The notes: generated by a model not told the origin, from the sequence alone. Positions 48,118-60,745 are shown, numbered from the stretch's first letter. The stretch: 64,000 nt of DNA from Strongylocentrotus droebachiensis (GCA_035222895.1 JAVYIG010001817.1:124001-188000); one strand, 5' to 3'. Program-made: numbers and translations.

Positions 48118-51100
48118 TTGCAATGACGACCTTCGTCATTGCCTTGTTTTCGTTCACATTCTGCCCCATTAATTGCAATGACGACCTTCGTCATTGCCTT
48201 GTTTTCGTTCACATTCTGCCCCATTAATATACTTATCCTTATCGTCCGAAAATTCCATTCGTTTTGCACGTAGTGCTTGTCCTTCCTAGTTAGGTACTTT
48301 CCTCAAGTCCTTTTCCTTTCAAATTTCGTAGGCATCATCTCTAGCATCTCATCAAGGTCACCTACTTTTTCGATTTTCGAAATCAGTCATGCATGACCGT
48401 CCAGGCGCCATTTTGTCCGTTTCTGGTCCATTTTAAGGCCTTTCTTTCATCCTTCCTATCTCCACTATCCTAGATCCTACAAACTTCTAACAAATTCCTT
48501 TAGATAGTCTAAGACATGTTCTTTCCTCTGCGACGTATAACTTGACCTTCAAAATGCCATCTTCATAGTCAAAATTCAAATCTGAAACCGACTCCGTCAA
48601 CAATCTCTCAAATTCTTGAAAAATAGACCCCTACAAATCTAAAAATTGCAATAACTTTCTTTAACCAATTCCGTTCCGTCTCATCTTCTCACAGTATCTT
48701 TATTTCATAATTGCACATAGCCATGCCAATTTTTACGCTCCAATAGCTATGCAAAACATACATAGCGCCCTCTAAAGTTCTGGGAATTGGCTTTCTTTCT
48801 GTGGCCGTATCTCCATCATGGCTTGGCAGACCCGTACCCTTTTTTGGATTTAGATACTTGAACATATGCCCTTTCCAGCCATACACAAAATTCTATACCC
48901 TAACACTGACCGACTTTGCGAAAAATGCCCTCCAAATTCGCCATTTTCAAGAAAATTCCGAAATAACTTCAACTTGCTCTAAAATTGCGATCGTTATACC
49001 TACATCAATGAAACTTGGCAGACAAATGTATCCATATACGTGACAACTGTTTACCAAGTTTGGTAAAATTTGAATATGTCAGCGAAAAGTTATCGCCAAA
49101 AATGATGAATTTACTATGGATTACGTAATAGCGCGTTCAATGCGCGCAATACATTGCGCGCAGTTAACAATGGTGTCAAACTGACTGCAATGAAGTGCCC
49201 TTTCGGATGATACCAAGTATAGTATATGTTCACACAGAAAATTGTGAATAAATCGCATTTGAACAAAGGTCACTACACGAATTCCGCCGAGTTTCCGCCC
49301 GAATCTAACACGTATCGGCTATGACGTCATTTTTTGAGACTGCTTTTCGCCCCCTAAACGTCCTTCTTTTTCCTTGAAAATTTGCAGTGACATGCCGAGT
49401 TCCAATACGCAGGGCACCTCTTGGCCGGATTTTTGAAATTGGTCAAGGGGGCCATTTAAGACGCCATTTTGTCCTATAAATCTATTTTACATCACTAGTT
49501 TCGATAGGATTATCATAGAAAAAAAGAGGGTGGTTTACAATAACAATCATAAAATTCTCTTTCTAATGATACCAAATACGGCCCATAAAGAGACATAAAA
49601 AGAGAGAGAAACTAGAAATGCAATCGTGTCACAACGATGTGCGTGCAATGACGCCATGTTTCTACGTGTCAAACGAATGAGCTTCTCTCGGACTATCCAG
49701 AGCAATTTGTACGAAGTCTATAGCTTCTGTGATATTGGAGATAGGTAGGGCGAAAGAAAGGCCTCAACAGTGACCTTGGTGGGATGGTAGTGACTATGCC
49801 TACGAAGTTTGAAAGAAATTGGGATAGGGGAAAGAACGTAGAAAGGGCTCGCAAGCACTGCGTGCAAGAACCATTGGGATTTGGTGCATGTTCCTCATTG
49901 CAATATAGATCGTTCTGGGGGCCAACAGCGTGAACCCGATATGCCCCATAGACAATCCGTGTAATGCATGGGCGGAAAACGTACAGGATCTGTATTACGA
50001 CCGGAGTTAAATTGTTTTTTCTCTCTCTCTTTATGTCTCTTTATAGGCCGTATTTGGTATCATTAGAAAGAAAATTTCATGGTTGTTATTGTAAACCACT
50101 CTCTTTTTTTCTATGATAATCCTATCGAAACATGTGATGTAAAATAGATTTATAGTACAAAATGGCGTCTTTAATGGCCCCCTTGACCAATTTCAAAAAT
50201 TCGGCCACGAGGTGCCCTGCGTACTGCAACTCTAAATGTCACTGCAAAATTTCAAGGAAAAAAAAAGGATGTTTAGGGGGCGAAAAAAAGTCTGAGAAAT
50301 GACGTCTTAGCCGATACGTGTTATAATATTGGGCGGAAACTCGGCGGAAATCGTATAGTGACCCTTATTCAAATGTGATTTACTCAAAATTTTCTGTGTG
50401 AACATATACCATACTTGGTATCATTCGAAAGGGCACTTCATTGCGGTCAATTTCACACCATTGTCATCTGCGCGCAATGTACTGCACGCATTATAGGCGC
50501 TATTACGTAATGCATAGCAAATTCATCATTTTTGGCGATAACTTTGCGCGGACATGTTCGAATTTTACTAAACTTGGCAGACAGTTGTCACGTATATGGA
50601 TACATATGTCTGCAAAGTTTCATTGATGTAGGTATAACGATCGCCATTTTAGAGCAAGTTGAAGTTATTTCTCAATTTTCTTGAAAATGGCGAATTTGGA
50701 GGGCAATTTTCTCAAATTTGGTCAGTGATAGGGTATATAATTTTGTATATGGCTGGAAAGGGCATATCTTCAAGTATCTAAATCCAAAAAAGGGTACGGG
50801 TTTGCCAAGCCATTATGGAGATACGGCCACAGACAGAAAGCCAATTCCCAGAACTTTAGAGGGCGCTATTTATGTTGTGCAAAGCCATTGGAGCGTGAAA
50901 TTTGGCATGGCTATGTGCAATTATGAGATAAAGATACTGTGAGATTTAAATACAAAACGGGATTTATATGAGAAAGTTATGGCAGTTTTAGATTATTTAG
51001 GGGTCATTTTTTCAAGAATTTGAGAGATTGTTGACGGAGACGGTTTCAGATTTGAATTTTGAGTATAAAGATGGCATGTTGAAGGTCAAGTCATGTGTCG

Positions 51101-51876
51101 CAGATGAAAGAACATCTCTCAGACTATCTAGAGGAATTTGTTAGAAGTTTGTAGGATCTGTGATAGTGGAGATAGGAAGGAAGAAAGAAAGGCCTTAAAA
51201 TGGACCAGAAACGGACAAAATGGCGCCTGGACGGTCATGCATGAGTGATTTCGAAAATCGAAAAAGTAGGTGACCTTGATGAGATGCTAGAGATGATGCC
51301 TACGAAATTTGAAAGGAAAAGGACATGAGAAAAGCACCTAACTAGGAATAACAAGCATCATGTGCAAAACGAATGCGATTTTCTGACGAGGAATATAAGG
51401 AGGAAAATATTAATGGGGCAGAATGTGAACGAAAACAAGGCAATGACGAAGGTTCGTCATTGCAAAAACAATTTAACTCCGGTCATAATACAGATCCTGT
51501 ACGTTTTCCGCTCATGCATTACACGCATTGTCTATGGAGGCATATCGGGTTCACGCTTTTGACCCCCAGAACGATCTTGATTGCAATGACACACATGCAC
51601 CAAATCCCCTTGGTTTTTGCACGCAGTGCTTGCGAGCCCTTTCTACGTCCTTTCCCATATCCCAATTTCTTTCAAACTTCGTAGGCATAGTACCATCCCA
51701 TCAAGGTCACTGTTGAGGCCTTTCTTTCGCCCTACCTATCTCCAATAATAAAATATCACAGAAGCTACAGACTTCGTGCAAATTGCTCTGGATAGTCCAA
51801 GAGAAGCTCTTTCGTTTGACACATAGAAACACGGCGTCATTGCACGCACATCGTTCTGACACGATTGCATTCCTAG
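48118..51876 (+). mobile_element. Helitron/Helentron-like element, copy D, split by nested copy E
   Basis: The two parts are 48118-49611 and 51466-51876. Together they make about 1.85 kb after discounting a 55-bp duplication of the 5' end (48118-48172 repeated from 48173). The split falls inside the poly(A) after AGAGAGAG, where copy C is intact, so E inserted into D. The 3' end is CTAG at 51876, joined at once to the truncated copy F. Confidence 0.7.
49612..51465 (-). mobile_element. Helitron/Helentron-like element, copy E (nested in D)
   Basis: Full-length copy in reverse orientation: CTAG terminus at 49612, 5' hairpin end (GCAATGACGAACCTTCGTCA read on the minus strand) at 51465. The empty site in copy C has six A residues where the filled site has three plus five, so the insertion added no clear target duplication beyond the ambiguous A/T bases. 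Confidence 0.7.
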
Positions 51877-53668
51877 TATTCTCCTGGTTTTCCTTATCGT
51901 CCAAAAATCCCATTCATTTTGCACGTAGTGCTTGTCCTTCCTAGTTAGGTACTTTCCTCAAGTCCTTTTCCTTTCAAATTTCTTAGGCATCATCTCTAGC
52001 ATCTCATCCAGGTCACTACATTCTTCGATTTTCGAAATCACTCATGCATGACCGTCCAGGCGCCATTTTGTCCGTTTCTGGTCCATTTTAAGGCCTTTCT
52101 TTCTTCCTTCCTATCTCCACTATCCTAGATCCTACACATTTGTAACAAATTCCTCTAGATAGTCTAAGAGATGTTCTTTTATCTGCGACGTATAACTTGC
52201 TCTTCAAAATGCCATCTTCATACTCAAAATTCAAATCTGAAACCGACTCCGTCAAAAATCTCTCCAATTCTTGAAATATGGACCCCTAAATAATCTAAAA
52301 CTGCCATAACTTTCTCATATAAATTCCGTTTTGTATTTAAATCTCACAGTATTCTTATCTCATAATTGCACATAGCCATGCCAAATTTCACGCTCCAATG
52401 GCTATGCAAAACATAAATAGCGCCCTCTAAAGTTCTGGGAATGGGATTTCTTTCTGTGGCCGTATCTCCATTATGGCGTGGCAAACCCGTACCCTTTTTT
52501 GGATTTAGATACTTGAAGATATGCCCTTTCCAGCCATATACAAAATTATATACCCTATCACTGACCAAATTTGAGAAAATTGCCCTCCAAATTCGCCATT
52601 TTCAAGAAAATTGAGAAATAACTTCAACTTGCTCTAAAATGGCGATCGTTATACCTACATCAATGAAACTTTGCAGACATATGTATCCATATACGTGACA
52701 ACTGTTTACTAAGTTTAGTAAAATTCGAATATGTCAGCGCAAAGTTATCGCCAAAAATGATGAATTTACTATGGATTACGTAATAGCGCGTTCAATGCGC
52801 GCAATACATTGCGCGCAGATAACAATGGTGTCAAACTGACCGCAATGAAGTGCCCTTTCGGATGATACCAAGTATTATATATGTTCACACAGAAAATTGT
52901 GAGTAAATCGCATTTGAACAAAGATCACTACACGAATTCCGCCGAGTTTCCGCCCGAACCTAACACGTTTCGGCTATGACGTCATTTTTTCAGACTGCTT
53001 TTCGCCCCTTAAACGTCCTTTTTTTCCCTTGAAAATTTGCAGTGACATGCCGAGTTCCAATACGCAGGGCACCTCTTGGCCGGATTTTTGAAATTGGTCA
53101 AGGGGGCCATTTAAGACGCCATTTTGTCCTATACATCTATTTTACATCACGTGTTTCGATAGGATTATCATAGAAAAAAAGAGAGTGGTTTACAATAACA
53201 ACCATGAAATTCTCTTTCTAATGATACCAAATACGGCCCATAAAGAGACGTAAAGAGAGAGAGAAAAAACAATTTAACTCCGGCCATAATACAGATCCTG
53301 CACGTTTTCCGCCCATTCATTACACGCATTGTCTATGGGGCATATCGGGTTCACGCTTTTGGCCCCCAGAACGAACTTGATTGCAATGTCAAACATGCAC
53401 CAAATCCCATTGGTTTGTGCACGCAGTGCTTGCGAGCCCTTTCTAGGTTCTTTCCCCTATCCCAATTTCTTTCAAACTTCGTAGGCATAGTACCATCCCA
53501 TCAAGGTCACTGTTGATGCCTTTCTTTCGCCCTACCTATCTCCAATATCACAGAAGCTACAGACTTCGTGCAAATTGCTCTGGATAGTCCGAGAGAAGCT
53601 CTTTCGTTTGACACGTAGAAACATGGCGTCATTGCACGCACATCGTTGTGACACGATTGCATTTCTAG
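51877..53668 (+). mobile_element. Helitron/Helentron-like element, copy F (lacks 55-bp 5' module)
   Basis: Starts at TATTCTCCTGG, which in copy C lies 55 nt inside the element, and runs to CTAG at 53668. The missing piece has the same length as the module duplicated in copy D. Its 3' end is fused directly to copy G. Confidence 0.7.
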
Positions 53669-55270
53669 TTGCAATGACGAACCTTCGTCATTGCCTTGTT
53701 TTCGTTCACATTCTTCTTATTAATATTCTTACTTCTTCTTCCTCTTCTTCCTCTTCTTCTTGTCGTCCGGAATCCCATTCGTTTTGCACGTAGTGCTTGT
53801 TATTCCTAGTTAGGTACTTTCCTCAAGTCCTTTTCCTTTCAAATTTCGTAGGCATCATCTCTAGCATCTCATCAAGGTCACCCATTTTTTTGATTTTCGA
53901 AATCACTCATGCATAACCGTCCAGGCGCCATTTTGTCCGTTTCTGGTCCATTTTAAGGCCTTTCTTTCTTCCTTCCTATCTCAACTATCCTAGATCCTAC
54001 AACTTTCTAACAAATTTCTCTAGATAGTCTAAGAGATGTTCTTTCATCTGCGATGTATAACCTGACCTTCAAAATGCCATCTTCGTACTCAATATTCAAA
54101 TCTGAAACCGACTCCATCAAAAATCTCTCAAATTCTCGAAAATTTGACCCCTAAATAATCTAAAACTGCCATAACTTTCTCATATAAATTCCGTTTTGTA
54201 TTTAAATTTAACAGTATCTTTATCTCATAATTGCACATAGCCATGCCAAATTTCACGCTCTAATGGCTTTGCAAAACATAAATAGCGCCCTCTAAAGTTC
54301 TTGGAATTGGCTTTCTCTCTGTGGCCGTATCTCCATAATGGCTTGGCAAACCCGTACCCTTTTTTGGATTTAGATACTTGAAGATATGCCCTTTCCAGCC
54401 ATATACAAAATTATATACCCTATCACTGACCAAATTTGAGAAAATTGCCCTCCAAATTCGCCATTTTCAAGAAAATTGAGTAATAACTTCAACTTGCTCT
54501 AAACTGCCGATCTTTATACCTACATCAATGAAACTTGGCAGACACATGTATCCATATACGTGACAACTGTCTGCTAAGTTTAGTAAATTGTAATGCCCTC
54601 CTAGCCAAGTTATCGCCCAAAATGATGAATTTACTATGCTTTACGTAATAGCGCGTTTGATGCGTGCAGTACGTTTTGCGCAGATGACAATGGTTTCAAA
54701 CTGACCGCACTGAAGTTCCCTTTCGAATGATACCAAGTATGGTATATGTTCACGCAGAAAATTGTGAGTAAATCGCATTTGAACAAGGGTCACTATACGA
54801 ATTCCGCCGAGTTTCCGCCCTATTATAACACGTTTCGGCCATGACGTCATTTTGTAAGACTGTTATTCGGTTGTGTTAGTATGGGCGGCCGTTCGTGCCA
54901 AAGCACGCGTCGCAACATGTTCATCATGCACCAAGTCCTATTGGTTTTGCACGCAGTGCTTGCGAGCCCTTTCTAGATCCCTTCCTCTACTCCAATTCCC
55001 TTCAAAATTCGTAGGCGTAGTCTCTAGCATTCCTTCAAGGTCACTAAATTCTTCGTTTTCCGGAAACCCTCATGCGTGACCGTCCGGGCACCATTTTTCC
55101 GTTTCGGGCCGTTTTGGTGACCTTTCTTTCGCCCTAACTATCTCCACTGTCACAGAAGCTACATACTTCTTACATATTGCTCTGGATAGTCCGAGAGTAG
55201 CTCCTTCGTTTGACTTGTAGAAACATGGCGTCATTGCACGCACATCGTTGTGACACGATTGCATTTCTAG
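53669..55270 (+). mobile_element. Helitron/Helentron-like element, copy G
   Basis: Begins TTGCAATGACG immediately after the CTAG of copy F and ends in CTAG at 55270, followed by T. About 1.6 kb. The segment around 54865-54920 is replaced by unrelated GC-rich sequence, and overall it is the most diverged copy. Confidence 0.65.
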
Positions 55271-55985
55271 TCTTTAAATTCTTTTCATTCCGATTTCGGG
55301 GGTACTGCTTTAGTATGTGCCAGGCTAGTGTTCAGTCAATTTTGGGATGGGAAAGGATACGACAATGTCAGAGCTGACGGGGACAATAACCTCGTCCAAA
55401 ATTACAAAGCCGCCTTTCAGCGATGGACAAGCAAGATCAGGATAGACTATAAGCTATACTGGTTAAAATCTACTCCAGTGGGCATGTTCAATAGGAGTGT
55501 CTCTCATCATAATATGGTATTGAGCCAACAATCTTCACTGATCTCCCACCATGCCCTGCACAGATTTTGGTAAGTGAACACCATCTTCTTCTGCCCTGTC
55601 TTTAATATCCACGGGATTTATTTTTTAAATATCTACCGGAATATGCCAAATCCGACTGTTTTGATAACGAGGGTTCTGTAAGTGCGGTATATGTCATCTT
55701 TAGTATGATTGCAGTTTGATGGTATGTATATTATTATGTATATAGTGAGTACTTGTAAATGTTATCCGATAGATAGCCTCGTAAAATGATATGTGAGCGG
55801 TATATTTTGTGTTTGGGTACAAAATTCAAAATTCTTGAATTGTTTGTGTGTAGCCTAGTAATATTGATACGATTGAAATGTGATGACATTTTCAAAAGAG
55901 CCTGGCTATAAAAAGAATGTTCTTTTCATGACCGGGGGGGGGGGGGACGAAATGCGAGGGACGAGGGGACAGTGGCGTAATGAGC
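55271..55985. other. Unique-looking interval with one exon-like frame
   Basis: Low-copy DNA between the Helitron-like cluster and GC-hairpin repeats. Holds the candidate exon at 55338-55570 and a G13 run at 55934-55946. Confidence 0.5.
55338..55570 (+). other. Candidate orphan exon (about 78 codons)
   Basis: An open frame begins near FWDGKGYDNVRADGDNNL and runs to SLISHHALHRFW. It is bounded upstream by GTGTTCAG and downstream by a strong GTAAGTG donor at 55571. Composition looks more protein-like than the shadows nearby. I recognise no family and see no companion exon, so it may be a gene relic. Confidence 0.25.
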
Positions 55986-56480
55986 AAAAACGTTGGGGGG
56001 GCGGGGGCTAAAGCAAAGTGGAGCATAAACTGGCGTGGGGTCCAGGGGCAAAGCCCCGGCGGGTGTCAAGGGGTGAAGCCTCAAGAAACTCAGGAGTTTT
56101 AGCAATTATTTAGGTCAGATGAGCATCCTCGGGGCGGAGCCCCCGGAAGCCCAATGATTTTAGGCATTTAATTACGGTCAGATGAGCATATTTTGATACC
56201 TTTTGACACTGGCATGCAGGTCACTTATTGGAGTGGGGTCCAGGGGGCGGAGCCCCCAGAAGCTCAGGGGTTTTAGGAATAAAATTACGATCAGATGAGC
56301 ATCCAGGGGTCGCCTTAGGGCACTTGGTTGGGTCCAGGGGGCAGAGCCCCTGGAAGCTCAGGCATTTTCGGCATTTAATTACGGTCAGATGAGCAACCGC
56401 GGGGGGCCGCCTTTGTCCCCTTGGTGGGGTACAGGGGGCAGAGCCCCCGGAAGCTCAGGGAAAAATCATGCCATTTCAAC
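55986..56480 (+). repeat. GC-hairpin repeat array (plus orientation)
   Basis: At least four degenerate units of the form GTCCAGGGGGCGGAGCCCCC, then GGAAGCTCAGG, GTTTTAGG, ATTTAATTACGGTCAGATGAG. GGGGGCGGAGCCCCC can fold into a hairpin. The same unit occurs in the opposite orientation at 59390-60745. Confidence 0.8.
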
Positions 56481-56984
56481 AACATTTGTAAATCACGTTT
56501 GAATTTCATTTTGGGGAACTGCCCCCAAAGCCCCCCCCCCCCCCTCATCAGTACGCAAGTGCGAGGAAGCATAGTGAATGAGAGGGATGAAGGGGACGGA
56601 AGTGACTACCCTCTCACAGGTTTTTGTAGTTTTTTTGTATTAAAAAATTACATTGTTTAGCAAAACTATAGTATGAAAACAAGCAATTTACTTTTTTTAC
56701 ACTTCAATTTTTTCGGTATTTACTTTTTGCATTTTTATTTGTCTAAACGCTGCACTCTTGAGCCTGAGCCTGCACTCCAGAGCCTGAAAATTTGCTACAG
56801 TCTTTAGTCAGTATTTGCTATTCATTTTTTGTGTGTGCACTTTTTCAAATTTTGAGGGGGGACGATCCCCCCTAAAAAAATTGAGGGGGCGGGGACGTGT
56901 CCCCCGTCCCCCGGGGATAGCCGCCCCTGCTACCGGACCCTGCTTCTTAAACTGTAGATGAACGGCCGGGCTGTGTAGGGCTGT

Positions 56985-58530
56985 GTAGTTATATCCTGGC
57001 TGGGAGATGGTGACCTGTGAATGATGAGCTTACCTGGCCCTGCCCCTTAAATTGTAGGTGAACGGCACGCCATGCCAGATGTCCTCTTTGTTGTTGATTG
57101 TATGTATGTATGTAAAGGTAAAGACTAAGTGTAGTGACCTATGAATGATGAGCCTATCGGGCCCTGCCCCTTAAACTGTAGGTGAACGGCACGCCCAGTC
57201 AGATGCCCTTTTTTATATTGTATGTATGTAGGTTAAGGCTTAGTGTGGTTAATTCCTGGCTGGGAGATGGTGACCTGTGAAAGATGAGCCTACCTCTTTA
57301 AAGTGTAGGTGAACGGCACGCCCAGTCAGATGCTCTTTTTTTATTGTAGGTATGTAGGTTAAGGCTTAGTGTGGTAAATTCCTGGCTGGGAGATGGTGAC
57401 CTGTGAATGATGAGCCTACCGGGCCCTGCCCCATAAATTGTAGGTGAACGGCACGCTTAGTCAGTTGCTCTTTTGTATTGTATTTATGTAGGTTAAGGCT
57501 AAGTGTGGTTAATTCCTGGCTGGGAGATGGTGACCTGTGAAAGATGAGCCTACCGGGCCCTGCCCCATAAATTGTAGGTGAACGGCACGCCCAGTCAGAT
57601 GCTCTTTTGTATTGTATTTATGTAGGTTAAGGCTAAGTGTAGTTATATCCTGGTTGGGAGATGGTGACCTGTGAATGATGAGCCTACCGGGCCCTTCCCT
57701 TTAAACTGAAGGCTAACGGCACGCCCAGTCAGATGCTCTTTTTTTATTGTATGTATGTAGGTTAAGGCTAAGTATAGTTAATTCCTGGCTGGGAGATGGT
57801 GACCTGTGAATGATGAGCCTATCGGGCCCTGCCCCTTAAACTGTAGGTAAACGGCACGCCCAGTCAGGTGCCCTTTTTTATTGTGTCAATTTAGCCTAGG
57901 GCTGATATAGTGTAGTTATATCCTGGCTGAGAGATGGTGGCCTGTGAATGATGAGCCTACCGGGCCCTGCCCCTTTAATTGTAGGTGAACGGCACGCCCC
58001 GTCAGGTGCCCTTTTTTCATTGTATCAATGTAGCCTAGGGCTTATATAGTGTGGTTATATCCTGGCTGGGAGATGGTGACCTGTGAATGATGAGCCTACC
58101 GGGCCCTGCACCTTAAATTGTAGGTGAACGGCACGCCCAGTCAGGTGCCCTTTTTTATTGTATCAGTGTATCCTAGGGCTTATATAGTGTGGTTATATCC
58201 TGGCTGGGAGATGGTGACCTGTGAATGATGAGCCTACCGGGCCCTGCACCTTAAATTGTAGGTGAACGGGCACGCCCAGTCAGATTCTCTCTTTTATTGT
58301 ATGTATGTAGGTTAGGGCTATTGTGTAGTTGTATGTATGTAGGTTAGGGCTAAGTGTAGTTAATTTTTAGGCCCATGCAGTCGGATGCTCTTTTTTATTG
58401 TATGTATGTAGGTTAAGGCTAAGTATAGTTAATTTTTGACTGGGAGATGGTGACCTGTGACTGATGCTCCTAACGGGCCCTGCCCCTTAAAATGTAAGTG
58501 AACGGCACGCCCAGTCATATGTAGTTTTGT
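56985..58530 (+). repeat. Satellite-like tandem array, ~126-139 bp units, about 11 copies
   Basis: CTGGGAGATGGTGACCTGTG recurs near 57001, 57261, 57387, 57521, 57655, 57790, 57928 (variant), 58067, 58205 and 58441. A partial unit lies near 57135 and a scrambled stretch at 58300-58430. Units share GATGAGCCTACCGGGCCCTG and GTGAACGGCACGCCCAGTCA. Unit length shifts from ~134 to ~138 bp across the array. No ORF. Confidence 0.92.
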
Positions 58531-58630
58531 ATTGCATGTATGTAAGGACTGTAAGAATTTTAAGGGGAAAATTACAATTTCTATTATCAATACAGCCATC
58601 TTGGAGTTCTTAATTATGAAAAAAAGGGTC

Positions 58631-58632
<2 letters not shown>

Positions 58633-58662
<30 letters not shown>
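58633..58662 (+). repeat. (GT)n microsatellite
   Basis: About 14 GT repeats between the satellite array and the SINE-like element. Confidence 0.9.
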
Positions 58663-58665
<3 letters not shown>

Positions 58666-58689
58666 TGGGTTTTTCCAGGCGTGAATCAA

Positions 58690-59095
58690 ACGTAGACATG
58701 TTGTGGTCTCGTGAATAATTCATCCAACTGTAGATCACATGGTAAGAGGTTCGAGTCCCGCCACGGCACTATTGTCCTTATAGGCAAGACGTTAATCTGC
58801 ATTTGCCACTCTCCATCCAGGTGTTAAATGGGTACCCGGTAGGATGCGAAAGTTAATGTGGTTGGATGAGCAAGTGTGTGCTTGTAAAATTGCGCCTGGC
58901 CGGAATGCTCCATAGTGAGTGGAGAATGTCCATACATTGTGTGCGGGTTTGCCTGAATCCGAAGACCGGGGTAATAATATATACGTAAAGAGCTTAGACA
59001 AATCGTCGATGTATTAGATTTTTAATTGATTTTGAAAAACGTTGACACATCGTTGACGTAAATTAAGCGCTTTATAAAAGCGGAATACTATGATT
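58690..59095 (+). mobile_element. SINE-like element with pol III B box
   Basis: GGTTCGAGTCC at 58748 is a perfect B box. The A box region upstream is degenerate. The body contains GGGTACCCGGTAGGATGCGA and ends with AAGCGCTTTATAAAAGCGG, a tail style common in invertebrate tRNA-SINEs. Non-coding. Family distinct from the SINE at 33679. Confidence 0.6.
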
Positions 59096-59389
59096 TTAAA
59101 AATATTTTTTGTTTAAATCAATCAGATATTATCATAGGCGTAGATAGGGAGCCCTATTCAACCCCTTCATGTAAGAATTGTATACACACCCCGGACTCAT
59201 ACGCGCGTTCGTGTCACTTGACCAGGTCGGAGCATGCATGCACAGGCGTAGGCCTACTGATGGGGGAAGGAGGACAGTTGGACCCCAAAAATATTACTCA
59301 AACGTGGTTTATTTCTTAATTCGATACCAGTGATTTACAAATAGGGCCAAACCAAACCAAGGGCCCTTAGACGGGCCCCTGGATACATA

Positions 59390-60745
59390 TCAAAATATGC
59401 TTATCTGACCGTAATTAAATGCCTAGAACCCCTGAGCTTCCGATGGCTCTACCCGCCCTCCCGGACCCCACCTAGGGCCCTAAAATGGGCGTCTGGATGC
59501 TCATCTGACTGTTACTAAATGCCCAAAATGCCTAAAACCCCTGAACTACTGGAGGCTCCGCCCCCTGGTCATTAGTGTCCTGACAGTGTCACAAATAAGG
59601 TATCTAAATATGTGGGCTCATCTGACCGTAATTAAAATATCAAATGCCTAAACCCCCTAACCCGGATCCCATCAAGGCCCACAACGCAGGCCCCTGGATG
59701 CTCATCTGACGGTAATTTGATGCCTTAAACCCCTGAGCTTCAGGGAGCTCCGCCCCTGGACCCACTCCATTTAGTGTCCTGACAGTGTCACAAACAAGGT
59801 ATCAAAATATGCTCATCTGACCGTAATTAAATGCTTAAAGGCACACTGCCATACTTGTAGCTACTTGCTCCCTCTATATAGAAAACTTCCCCAATCGGTG
59901 CCTGTTGGTCCCCCATGATCCTCTTTTTCTTATGTTAAATGAGAGCTGAGTTAATGAGATAGCCACCTGTCACAGTGACCTCGATGGCTCTCTGTGTGGT
60001 CTAATCCCTTCTGGCCCAGTAGTGGTGACGGTCTTTAAAACCCCTGAGATTCCGGGGGCTCTACCCCCGGACCCCCTACCATTTAGTGTCCTGACAGTGT
60101 CATAAATAAAGTATCTAAATATGCAGGCGCATGTGACCGTAATTAAAATATCAAATGCCTAAAACCCCTAAGCTTTCGAGGGCTCTGCCCCCTTGATCCC
60201 ATCTAGGCCCCCCAACGCGGGCCCCTGGATGCTCATCTGACGGTAATTTGATGCCTTAAACCCCTGAGCTTCAGGGAGCTCCGCCCCTTGACCCTACTCC
60301 ATTTAGTGTCCTGACAGTGTCACAAATAAGGTATCTAAATATGCAGGCTCATCTGACCGTAATTAAAATACCAAATGCCTAAAACCATAGGCTTTCGGGG
60401 GCTCTGCCCCTGGAACCCACTCCATTTAGTGTCCTGAAAGTGTCACAAACAAGGTATCAAAGTATGCTCTTCTGACCGTAATTAAATACTTAACACCTGA
60501 GCTTCAGGGGGCTCTTCCCCTGGACCCCCTGCCATTTAGTGTCCTGACAGTGTCACAAATAAGGTATCTAAGTATGTTCATCTGACCGTAATTAAATGCC
60601 TAAAACCCCTTGGCTTACGGGGGCTCTGCCCCCTGGACCCTACCTAGGGCCCTAAGGCCGCCACTGGATGCTCATCTGATGGTAATTTAATGCCTAAACC
60701 CCCCGAGATTCTAGAGGCCCCGCACCCGTGGACCCGCATGCGGGG
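59390..60745 (-). repeat. GC-hairpin repeat array (minus orientation)
   Basis: About ten degenerate units containing CTCATCTGACCGTAATTAAA, CCTAAAACCCCTGAGCTTC, GGGGGCTCTGCCCCC and GTGTCCTGACAGTGTCAC (near 59574, 59774, 60086, 60306, 60430, 60541). It is the reverse complement of the unit at 55986-56480. An unrelated ~170-bp insert lies at about 59840-60035. Confidence 0.85.
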
